Source: Bradyrhizobium sp. CCH5-F6
Lineage (GTDB): Bacteria > Pseudomonadota > Alphaproteobacteria > Rhizobiales > Xanthobacteraceae
Direction: 5' to 3'
Assembly (NCBI RefSeq): GCF_001556045.1
Contig: NZ_LSIC01000013.1
Location: forward strand, 1-13,461
Length of the DNA: 13,461 nucleotides
The notes beneath the pieces were generated by a model. It saw only the letters and a program-made list of their open reading frames with translations, did not search any database and was not told the DNA's origin. The stretch's first letter is position 1. Each line of letters begins with the position of its first letter. The position numbers and the translations under genes are program-made. Positions 5,528 through 11,709 of this stretch are shown piece by piece.

Positions 5528-7575
5528 TGCGAAGATCCGTCACTTTCTGTGCTTTGCGCGCCGCCCTTGGCGACGCGGGGCATGATAATGCGAAAAGTAG
5601 TGCCTTGTCCCAGCTTGGATTCCAGCATCATGCGGCCGCCGAGCTGCTGGGTGACGAGGTTATAGACGATATGCAGGCCAAGTCCCGTGCCGCCTTCATT
5701 GCGCCGGGTGGTAAAGAAAGGGTCAAAGGCCTGGCGCTGCACGTCGGGGGTCATGCCGGCCCCGTCATCGGAGAAGCTGATCTCGATGTCGTCGGCCCCG
5801 CGCGCCCGCGCCGAGATCGCGATCGTGCCGGCGCGCCCGTCGCCGAAGGCGTGGTTGGCGGCATTGAGGAATAAGTTGGTCAGGATCTGGCCGTAGGAGC
5901 CGGGATAGCCGTCGAGCAGCAGCCCCTCGGGCACGTCGACCTTAAGCGTGATCGGGGAGCGCTTCAGCACCGGCCGCAGGCTGGCGATGATCTGGTCGGT
6001 GGCTTCGCTGAGCGAGAACTGCCGCCGCTCGGCGTGCGAGCGGTCGACCGCGACCTGCTTGAACGACTGGATCAGCTCGCCGGCGCGCTGGAGGTTGGCG
6101 ACGAGCTGCTGCGAGGCGTCGCGCGAGGACTGCACGAATTCCTCCAGCTGCGACCGGCGCAAGCCACCCTCGCCCTTGAGCTGGGCCTCGAAGATCTCGC
6201 TGCGCCGGGCAAAGCTCGACGCCACCGTCAGGCTGATGCCGATCGGGTTGTTGACCTCGTGCGCGACACCTGCAACCAGGCCGCCGAGCGCCGCCAGCCG
6301 TTCGGCGTCGATCAGGTTCTGCTGCGCGGCGTTGAGCTCGAGCAGTGCGCTCTCGGCTTTCTCCTTGGAGGCGCGCAGCTCGTCCTCGGTCTGGCGCTTG
6401 GCGATCGCGTTCTCGCGGAACACCTCCACCGCGCGCGCCATGGCGCCGACCTCGTCGCGCGCTTTCGTGCCCTGCACCTCGCGGTCGAGGTCGCCGAGCG
6501 TGATCGCGCGCATCGCCGCCAGGATCTGCTGCAGCGGCAGGCGGATCGACAGCGCGATCAGGACGCCGGCGGTCAGGATGATGCCGAGGAAGATGACCGC
6601 GATCGACAGCACGCGCCGGGAAATGTCGGCCAGCGTGCGGTCGAAGGTCTCCTGCGCCTTCTGCTCGTGCTGGCGCATCTTGGCCGAGAGGTCGTCGATG
6701 GCGCCGATCGCCTCGGCCTGGCTGGCGTCGATGGTGTTGCGCAGCAGCTCGGTGCGGCTCGCGAGCTGCTCGGAGAGCTTTGCAAAGCCTTCCCGCAGTG
6801 CCGTGGTACGGGCCGCGAGCCGCCGCAGGGCCATCTTCTGGAGGTCGTTGTCGGCGAGATCGATCATGACCGGGATGGTCTTCTCGATCGTCTCGGTGTT
6901 GCGGCGCGCGTCGTCGGCCGCGCCCGCCGACTGCGACAGATAGTAGGAATTGGCCGCCACCAGCATCGCGGTGAAGGCCTCGCGCGACTTGCCGAGCGAG
7001 GGCCAGATCAGCGCGTCGCGATGGCCTGTGGCCCCTTCGATGATGGAATAGAGGCCGGCCATGTCCCTGGCCGGGCCCTGCACCTGCTCCTCATAGGTTT
7101 TCGCGATCGTCGCCTGCACGCTGCGCAGCTCGCCGAAGCCGTTGAGGAAGCGGTCGGTGGTGCGCTCCAGCTCTTCGACCGAGCCCGACAGCATCGGGTC
7201 CTTGGCGGCGCGGTTCGTCAGCGTGCCCAGCACCGCCTCGCGCAGCAGCAGGATCTCGGCGAACAGGTCTGGGCTCGGCTGGTTGATGTAGCGATGGATC
7301 AGGTTCTGCAGCCGCCCGGTCTCGGTTTCGAGCAGCGCCAGGATCCGGTCGGACTCGCGCACCCGGCGTACGTCGTCCCAGGCCGAGCCCAGCACCTGCG
7401 CGCCGTTCCAGATCATCGCCACCAGCACCACGACCACGGCGGAGTTCAGCGCGGCGATGGACAGGATGCGCCAGCGGATCGGCACCGCCCGCAACACGCC
7501 GACAAGCCGCGCGCGCAGCTGCCCCATCGGGCCGGGCGGCCTGTCCGCGTGTTCGCTATGTCCAGGCGCAGCCAA
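5497..7575 (-). CDS. Membrane histidine kinase with large periplasmic sensor and HAMP
   Basis: A 692-residue sensor kinase. TM1 is about residues 37-59 and TM2 about 322-343. Between them lies a periplasmic region of about 260 residues, predicted mostly helical, comparable in size and position to the TorS sensor. A HAMP domain (about 341-395) leads into a helical linker, then the phosphoacceptor H439 in AHEVNNPIG, the N box (N571, N574), DDGAG (603-607) and GTGLGL (629-634). No receiver or Hpt domain is attached. The chosen start is a TTG six bases after the stop of the DctP-like gene, with GGAG at 7585-7588; an in-frame ATG at 7525-7527 (residue 17) is the alternative but has only AGG about 14 bases upstream. 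The 3' end overlaps the next kinase gene by 31 bases. The position directly after a binding-protein gene suggests that protein is its ligand-bound partner. Confidence 0.92.
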   Translation of the reverse strand: MAAPGHSEHADRPPGPMGQLRARLVGVLRAVPIRWRILSIAALNSAVVVVLVAMIWNGAQVLGSAWDDVRRVRESDRILALLETETGRLQNLIHRYINQPSPDLFAEILLLREAVLGTLTNRAAKDPMLSGSVEELERTTDRFLNGFGELRSVQATIAKTYEEQVQGPARDMAGLYSIIEGATGHRDALIWPSLGKSREAFTAMLVAANSYYLSQSAGAADDARRNTETIEKTIPVMIDLADNDLQKMALRRLAARTTALREGFAKLSEQLASRTELLRNTIDASQAEAIGAIDDLSAKMRQHEQKAQETFDRTLADISRRVLSIAVIFLGIILTAGVLIALSIRLPLQQILAAMRAITLGDLDREVQGTKARDEVGAMARAVEVFRENAIAKRQTEDELRASKEKAESALLELNAAQQNLIDAERLAALGGLVAGVAHEVNNPIGISLTVASSFARRSEIFEAQLKGEGGLRRSQLEEFVQSSRDASQQLVANLQRAGELIQSFKQVAVDRSHAERRQFSLSEATDQIIASLRPVLKRSPITLKVDVPEGLLLDGYPGSYGQILTNLFLNAANHAFGDGRAGTIAISARARGADDIEISFSDDGAGMTPDVQRQAFDPFFTTRRNEGGTGLGLHIVYNLVTQQLGGRMMLESKLGQGTTFRIIMPRVAKGGAQSTESDGSSQWPNRTMSST

Positions 7576-7579
7576 CCGG

Positions 7580-7588
7580 CCTCACTCC
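7580..7588 (-). promoter_or_regulatory. Ribosome site overlapping the dctP-like stop, deciding a TTG start
   Basis: On the minus strand GGAGTGAGG contains GGAG nine bases before the TTG of the membrane kinase, and also contains the TGA stop of the DctP-like gene. This arrangement supports translational coupling and favours the TTG over the ATG 48 bases further in. Confidence 0.55.
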
Positions 7589-8577
7589 ACCTTGCGAATG
7601 CGTTCGATCAGCGCCGCCGCGGACGGGTCGCGTCCGGCCTTGGCGTAGATTGCGGCCATCGCCTCCTCGAACGGCTTGCGGTCGATGTCCTTGATGATGG
7701 TCACGCCTGCTTCCTGCGCCTTGCGCTGCGACTGTTCCTCGAGGTCGCGCCACTTCTCGCGCATGAACCCGCTGGAGCGCTGCGCGGCCTCCTTGAAGAT
7801 CATCTGCTCCTCCGCCGACAGGCTTTTCCAGGCCTTGAGCGAGATCACCAGCACCTCCGGGCTCATCGTGTGCCCGGTGAGCGTGTAGTGACCGGCCTGC
7901 TTGTAATGGTCCGTCGTCACGAAGGATGGCCAGTTGTTTTCGGCGCCGTCGATCAGATGGTTGGCAAGTCCTGTCAGCACCTGCCCGTAAGGCAGCTCGA
8001 CCGGTTCGGCGCCGAGCGAGCGGATCATCTGGCTCATCAACTCCGACTGCTGCACCCGGATCCGCAATCCGCTGAGATCCGCCACGCTTCGGACCGGGCG
8101 GACCCGGTTGTAGATCGACCGCGCCCCGGAATCGTAGAAGGCGAGCCCGACGAAGCCATAGGGTTCGAAGCTGCCGAGGATCTCGCTGCCGATCGGTCCG
8201 TCCAGCACCTTCTGCATGTGCTCGATGGACCGGAACAGGAACGGCATCGCGAGCACGTTCATCGCCGGAACGAAATTGCCGATCAGCGCCACATTGGTCC
8301 GGTTGAGGTCGATCGCGCCGGCCCGGGTCTGCTCGATGGTCTCCTTTTCCTCGCCGAGCTGACGGGAGTGGAACACCTTGATCTCGTGCCGGCCGCCGGT
8401 GCGCTCGGCGATCAGGCCGCCCATGTAGCGCAGCGCCTGGACGGTCGGGTAGTCCTCGGCCTGGGTATCGGCGGCGCGAAACTCGCGCGCAACGGCGCCC
8501 GTCGTCCAGACGGCAAGCAGAAGCGCGACGAAGATCACCCCGGTCCGCGAGAGTTCGGCACGGTTCAGCACTGGCAC
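7582..8577 (-). CDS. TRAP-type (DctP family) periplasmic solute-binding protein
   Basis: A 331-residue protein from the GTG at 8575-8577, chosen because GAGGGG (8584-8589) lies six bases before it; a TTG two codons upstream touches that site and is less likely. The signal peptide (hydrophobic about residues 13-28) ends in AVA with cleavage likely before R31. The mature protein shows DctP hallmarks: GGRHEIKVFHSRQLGEEKE (about 61-79), the conserved arginine region GLRIRV (R174), which in the family binds a substrate carboxylate, and GAENNWPSF (211-219). No DctQ or DctM permease gene follows; instead two histidine kinases and a response regulator do, six bases downstream. This suggests a sensing rather than uptake role. 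The ligand is unknown; an organic acid would fit the family. Confidence 0.93.
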   Translation of the reverse strand: MPVLNRAELSRTGVIFVALLLAVWTTGAVAREFRAADTQAEDYPTVQALRYMGGLIAERTGGRHEIKVFHSRQLGEEKETIEQTRAGAIDLNRTNVALIGNFVPAMNVLAMPFLFRSIEHMQKVLDGPIGSEILGSFEPYGFVGLAFYDSGARSIYNRVRPVRSVADLSGLRIRVQQSELMSQMIRSLGAEPVELPYGQVLTGLANHLIDGAENNWPSFVTTDHYKQAGHYTLTGHTMSPEVLVISLKAWKSLSAEEQMIFKEAAQRSSGFMREKWRDLEEQSQRKAQEAGVTIIKDIDRKPFEEAMAAIYAKAGRDPSAAALIERIRKVE

Positions 8578-8583
8578 ACTCAA

Positions 8584-8589
8584 CCCCTC
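8584..8589 (-). promoter_or_regulatory. Ribosome site selecting a GTG start for the DctP-like gene
   Basis: GAGGGG on the minus strand lies six bases before the GTG at 8575-8577 but directly abuts the TTG at 8581-8583, so the GTG is the better start. Another in-frame GTG (8569-8571) is 12 bases away. Confidence 0.5.
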
Positions 8590-8630
8590 GGTGGTGGAGT
8601 CTATGGCGGAAGGAAAAGGTTCAATGCAAT

Positions 8631-8722
8631 CTAAAGCGTTTTCAAGCGAAGTGGATACCGGTTCGCGTAAAGAAAACGCGTCAAATTAAGAAAGAGACCC
8701 GTTCCGATCGGAGCGGGTCTCT
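8631..8722. repeat. Intergenic mosaic repeat with two nested hairpins
   Basis: The first hairpin pairs GCGTTTTC (8636-8643) with GAAAACGC (8672-8679), with an inner stem GCGAA (8646-8650) / TTCGC (8662-8666). The second is a 30-bp palindrome (8693-8722) with 15-base arms, AGAGACCCGTTCCGA and its near reverse complement, broken only by one G-T pair. I remember very similar blocks as dispersed intergenic repeats in Bradyrhizobium and Rhodopseudomonas. It lies between the divergent DctP-like and ugpB genes and could separate their promoters or act as a terminator. Confidence 0.7.
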
Positions 8723-8726
8723 AGCA

Positions 8727-8747
8727 GATGGTCGGGGGAAGACCATC
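8727..8747. other. Small hairpin upstream of ugpB
   Basis: Seven-base perfect stem, GATGGTC (8727-8733) with GACCATC (8741-8747), and a GGGGGAA loop, right after the mosaic repeat. A further 6-bp stem, GCGGCG/CGCCGC, is at 8773-8788. These lie in the presumed ugpB promoter or leader region. I found no Pho-box-like direct repeat there, although ugp genes are PhoB-controlled in enteric bacteria. Confidence 0.35.
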
Positions 8748-8867
8748 CCGGCTGGTTCCGCGGACCGATTGTGCGGCGCGGCCGCCGCTTATTCCCGATT
8801 GAAACCGCCAATGCCGCGCCTTAAGCATGGCAGCCGCATCCCGGCGCGCGGCAAGGGAGCCCTCGTG

Positions 8868-10190
8868 ATGTCACCACTGCGCCTTTTGCAGCTCGGCGCC
8901 GCCCTTGCGGCTCTCTCATTGGCCGCGCCTTCGCGTGCCGCCACCGAGATTGCCTGGTGGCACGCCATGTCCGGCGAGCTCGGCCGGCAGTTGGAAAAGC
9001 TCGCCTCCGACTTCAATGCCTCGCAGTCCGACTACCGGATCGTGCCTGCCTACAAGGGCAATTACACCGAGACGGTGACGGCCGCGATTTTCGCCTTCCG
9101 CTCCCGCAGCCAGCCGGCGATCGTCCAGGTCAACGAGGTCGCCACCGCAACTATGACTGCGGCCAAGGGCGCGATCTATCCGGTGTTCAGCCTGATGCGG
9201 GACCAGGGCGAGCCGTTCTCGCTGGGCGATTACCTGCCCGCGGTCTCCGGCTATTACACCGATGCGGCCGGCAATCTGCTGTCCTTCCCGTTCAATTCCT
9301 CGACGCCGATCCTCTACTACAACAAGACCATGTTCCGCGATGCGGGCCTCGATCCGGAGGTGCCGCCGAAGACCTGGCCGGAATTGGGGGCGGCCGCGAA
9401 ACGCCTGCGCGACCGCGGCGCCGCCTGCGGCTTCACCACGTCCTGGCCGTCCTGGATCCATGTCGAGAATTTTTCCGCCTTCCACAATTCGGCCGTGGCG
9501 ACGCGGGCAAACGGCTTTGCCGGGCTGGATGCGGAATTGACCGTCAACAATCCGCTTCTCGTCAAGCACATCGCCCAACTTGCGGAGTGGCAGAAGGCCA
9601 AGCTGTTCGACTATAGCGGCCGCGGGCAATCGGCCGAGCCGCGCTTCCAGAAGGGCGAATGCGGCATCTTCATCGGCTCCTCGGCGACGCGCGCCGACAT
9701 CAGGGCCAATTCGAAGTTCGAGATCGGCTATGGCATGATGCCATATTGGCCGGACGTGAAGGGCGCCCCGCAGAATTCGATCATCGGCGGCGCCACGCTG
9801 TGGGTGCTGCGCGACCGGCCCCGCGAGGAGTACAAGGGCGTGGCGCGGTTCTTCGCCTATCTGTCGCAGCCCGGCGTGCAGGCCGCCTGGCACCAGAACA
9901 CCGGCTATCTGCCCGTGACCCGCGCCGCCTTCGAGTTGACGCGGTCGCAGGGTTTCTACGAGCGCAATCCGGGCTCGGCGATCTCCTTCGAGCAGGTCAC
10001 GCTCAATCCGCCGACGGAGAGCTCCAAGGGCATCCGGCTCGGCTCATTCGTGCTGATCCGCGGCGCGATCGAGGATGAGTTGGAGCAGGCCTTCGCCGGC
10101 CAGAAGAGCGCGCAGGCCGCGCTGGATTCCGCCGTCGAGCGCGGCAACAAGCTGCTGCGCCAGTTCGAGCGCGCAAGTCCCGAGCGGTAG
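8868..10190 (+). CDS. ugpB: Glycerol-3-phosphate ABC transporter periplasmic binding protein
   Basis: A 440-residue protein that aligns by eye with E. coli UgpB along nearly its whole length. Landmarks are WWHAMSGELG (30-39), IVPAYKGNYTE (58-68), PFNSSTPILYYNK (141-153), PPKTW (166-170), TSWPSWIHVENFSA (191-204), IIGGATLWV, WHQNTGYLPVT and ALDSAVERGN near the C-terminus. UgpB binds sn-glycerol-3-phosphate (and glycerophosphodiesters) in the periplasm for the UgpAEC importer. The start at ATG 8868 is chosen because AAGGGAG (8853-8859) precedes it and a good signal peptide follows, cleaved after SRA (residue 24); the frame is open upstream to 8769 but that extension would bury the signal peptide. 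A GTG directly before the ATG is possible. ugpA, ugpE and ugpC are not next to it; a repeat and a phosphotransferase gene follow, so the permease must be elsewhere if this is used for uptake. Confidence 0.95.
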   Translation: MSPLRLLQLGAALAALSLAAPSRAATEIAWWHAMSGELGRQLEKLASDFNASQSDYRIVPAYKGNYTETVTAAIFAFRSRSQPAIVQVNEVATATMTAAKGAIYPVFSLMRDQGEPFSLGDYLPAVSGYYTDAAGNLLSFPFNSSTPILYYNKTMFRDAGLDPEVPPKTWPELGAAAKRLRDRGAACGFTTSWPSWIHVENFSAFHNSAVATRANGFAGLDAELTVNNPLLVKHIAQLAEWQKAKLFDYSGRGQSAEPRFQKGECGIFIGSSATRADIRANSKFEIGYGMMPYWPDVKGAPQNSIIGGATLWVLRDRPREEYKGVARFFAYLSQPGVQAAWHQNTGYLPVTRAAFELTRSQGFYERNPGSAISFEQVTLNPPTESSKGIRLGSFVLIRGAIEDELEQAFAGQKSAQAALDSAVERGNKLLRQFERASPER

Positions 10191-10230
10191 GGGCGTTTGC
10201 GGTCAGGTCTCGCTGCCCACCGCGAGCGAG

Positions 10231-10358
10231 ATGCGCTCCCTCCCCGCTTGCGGGGGAGGGCTGGGGAGAGGGTTGTTTCCGCAATGGGACAATCCCCCAG
10301 AGGAGAAAGCCCTCACCCGACGCTTCGCGTCGACCTCTCCCGCAAGCGGGAGAGGTGC
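10231..10358. repeat. Palindromic intergenic repeat (CTCCCTCCCC / CCTCTCCCGC type)
   Basis: Three hairpins in a row: CCCTCCCC (10238-10245) with GGGGAGGG (10253-10260); GACGC-TTC-GCGTC (10319-10331); and CCTCTCCCGC (10334-10343) with GCGGGAGAGG (10346-10355), loop AA. The same CTCTCCC stem, a variable short hairpin and a GGGTGAGG block recur in opposite orientation at 13405-13461. This fills most of the gap between ugpB and the phosphotransferase gene and may act as the ugpB terminator. Such elements are, as I recall, multicopy in Bradyrhizobium genomes. Confidence 0.8.
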
Positions 10359-10421
10359 ACCGTCTCCTCAGCTTGCACAGGGTGAACCAAAGCTAACCCC
10401 GCTTTCGATACGCATGCGCCA

Positions 10422-11381
10422 ATGACAACCACATCATCGCAACAGCTGCCTCACCTCGCCGACGCGGACAGCTTTCGCGCCTTCCGCTCCGCGTCTTCGC
10501 GATGGCTTCCGATCGCGCTCGACGTTGCGCGCGGCCACGGTCTCGATGTCAGCACGCCGCATCTGTTTGCGACCGGCACCAATCTGGTGGTCGGTCTCGG
10601 CGACAGGCTGATCCTGAAGATCTTCCCGCCGCTGCTCCGCGCCCAATTCGTCTCCGAGCGCGGCTCGCTGACGCAGCTCGCCGGCCGTTTGCATCTGCCG
10701 ATTCCCGAGATCGTTGCGGAGGGTGAGCGCGACGGCTGGCCCTACCTGATCATCACGCGGCTATCAGGCACGCTCGGCTCGGAGGTCTGGCCGCATCTGC
10801 CGGAAGACCAGAAGGAGCGCGTGCTGCGCCAGATCGGCGAGACGATCGCTTCCGTGCAGCGCGCCCCTCTTGGAGAACTCGCGCGGATCGAGCCGCGCTG
10901 GGACGAATTCATGCGCGCCCAGATGCGGGGGTGCCGTGCCAGGCACGAACGTCTCGGCCTGGCGCCGAAATTCCTGGCCGGCCTCGATGATCTCCTGCGC
11001 GATGCGGAAAAGCTGATTCCGATGGATGCGCCGCCGGTGATCCTGACCGGCGAATACATTCCGGAGAACTTCCTGCTCGCCTGCGATGACGGCGAATGGT
11101 CGCTCAAAGGCCTGTTCGATTTCGGCGACGTGCTGGCGGGATGGCGCGACTACGACCTGCTCGGCCCCAGCGCCTTCATGGCGGCGGGCCGGCCGGGCAG
11201 GGTGCGCAGCCTGCTCGAAGGCTTTGGCTATACGACGCTGGATTTCGCGCTCAAGCGCCGGCTGATGGCCTTGATGCTGCTGCACCGCGCCAGCGACCTC
11301 AACAGCCACATCTGCCTCGAGGGCTGGCAGGAGAGGGCGACGGATCTGGTCGAGCTTCAGGATTTGATCTGGCCTGGGTGA
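10422..11381 (+). CDS. APH-fold phosphotransferase (aminoglycoside phosphotransferase-like)
   Basis: A 319-residue protein with the aminoglycoside phosphotransferase/choline kinase fold. The N-lobe has a nucleotide-binding strand pair with the likely ATP-contacting lysine K66 in LILKIF and a candidate partner E80. The C-lobe has a catalytic loop at ILTGEYIPENFLL (207-219) and the metal-binding LFDFGD (231-236). The usual HGDxxxxN loop reads TGEYIPEN here: N216 is kept, but the histidine is threonine and the aspartate is glutamate (E211). The metal-binding aspartate D233 is intact. No Shine-Dalgarno sequence is evident before the ATG, so a leaderless or weakly translated mRNA is possible. Neighbours do not suggest a substrate; the name should not be read as antibiotic resistance, since the fold also covers small-molecule kinases. 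Confidence 0.85.
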   Translation: MTTTSSQQLPHLADADSFRAFRSASSRWLPIALDVARGHGLDVSTPHLFATGTNLVVGLGDRLILKIFPPLLRAQFVSERGSLTQLAGRLHLPIPEIVAEGERDGWPYLIITRLSGTLGSEVWPHLPEDQKERVLRQIGETIASVQRAPLGELARIEPRWDEFMRAQMRGCRARHERLGLAPKFLAGLDDLLRDAEKLIPMDAPPVILTGEYIPENFLLACDDGEWSLKGLFDFGDVLAGWRDYDLLGPSAFMAAGRPGRVRSLLEGFGYTTLDFALKRRLMALMLLHRASDLNSHICLEGWQERATDLVELQDLIWPG

Positions 11382-11653
11382 GCGCTCGCGCTCCACCTCC
11401 GATCATCCGGTCGCGCAGAGCGCACCTATCGCCTCGGAACGAAAGCCGGACGGTGCCGCGACAGCTCCGCCTTCAGGGAGCATTTCATTGCCGCCTTCGG
11501 AATGAGCTGACCCATAAAGCAGTCTAATTTATGTGCAAATGCCTTTCTTTGTATGCAATAGCGGCGAAGGATCGCTTGCCAAAGTTTTGGCCAGAAATGA
11601 ATAAGTTATTCTTTGTCAGCGACTTAAGCCGGTCGTAACGCCTCGTTAAGCTC
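11382..11653 (+). promoter_or_regulatory. Intergenic region with palindromes upstream of a sigma-54 promoter
   Basis: No gene is seen. From about 11515 on the DNA is markedly more AT-rich than its surroundings. Two palindromes stand out: GCCAAA-GT-TTTGGC (11578-11591) and GAATAA-G-TTATTC (11599-11611), centred about 70 and 50 bases upstream of the -24 element. Either could be an enhancer site for a sigma-54 activator. I found no TGT-N10-ACA NifA-type site. Confidence 0.4.
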
Positions 11654-11668
11654 TGGCACGAACCTTGC
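11654..11668 (+). promoter_or_regulatory. Sigma-54 (RpoN) -24/-12 promoter
   Basis: TGGCACGAACCTTGC matches the sigma-54 consensus TGGCAC-N5-TTGC at every fixed base, with correct spacing between the GG and GC elements. Transcription would begin near 11680, leaving a leader of about 30 bases with a GGAG ribosome site (11699-11702) before the ATG at 11710. Sigma-54 promoters need an ATP-dependent activator; none is encoded in the window. Confidence 0.85.
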
Positions 11669-11709
11669 GAATCCGGTTCCAACCAAAACCTTTGTGTTGG
11701 AGCGATTTC

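Noticed and set aside
3749..5665. 638-codon open frame on the plus strand, antisense to the REC-DUF3369 kinase
   Set aside because: The translation is rich in Asp, His, Leu, Gly and Arg with no family features, as expected opposite a GC-rich gene. The minus-strand protein has complete kinase motifs.
6034..8634. 866-codon open frame on the plus strand across the membrane kinase and DctP-like gene
   Set aside because: It spans two clear genes on the other strand and has a low-complexity antisense composition; no domain is recognisable.
8769..8867. Upstream start for ugpB at 8769
   Set aside because: It would put 33 residues before a good signal peptide; the ATG at 8868 has its own ribosome site.
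8578..8867. Pho box for ugpB
   Set aside because: No pair of CTGTCAT-like direct repeats at the right spacing was found by eye.
10422..11381. Antibiotic resistance gene
   Set aside because: The APH fold alone does not show resistance; the catalytic loop is atypical and no mobile or resistance context is present.
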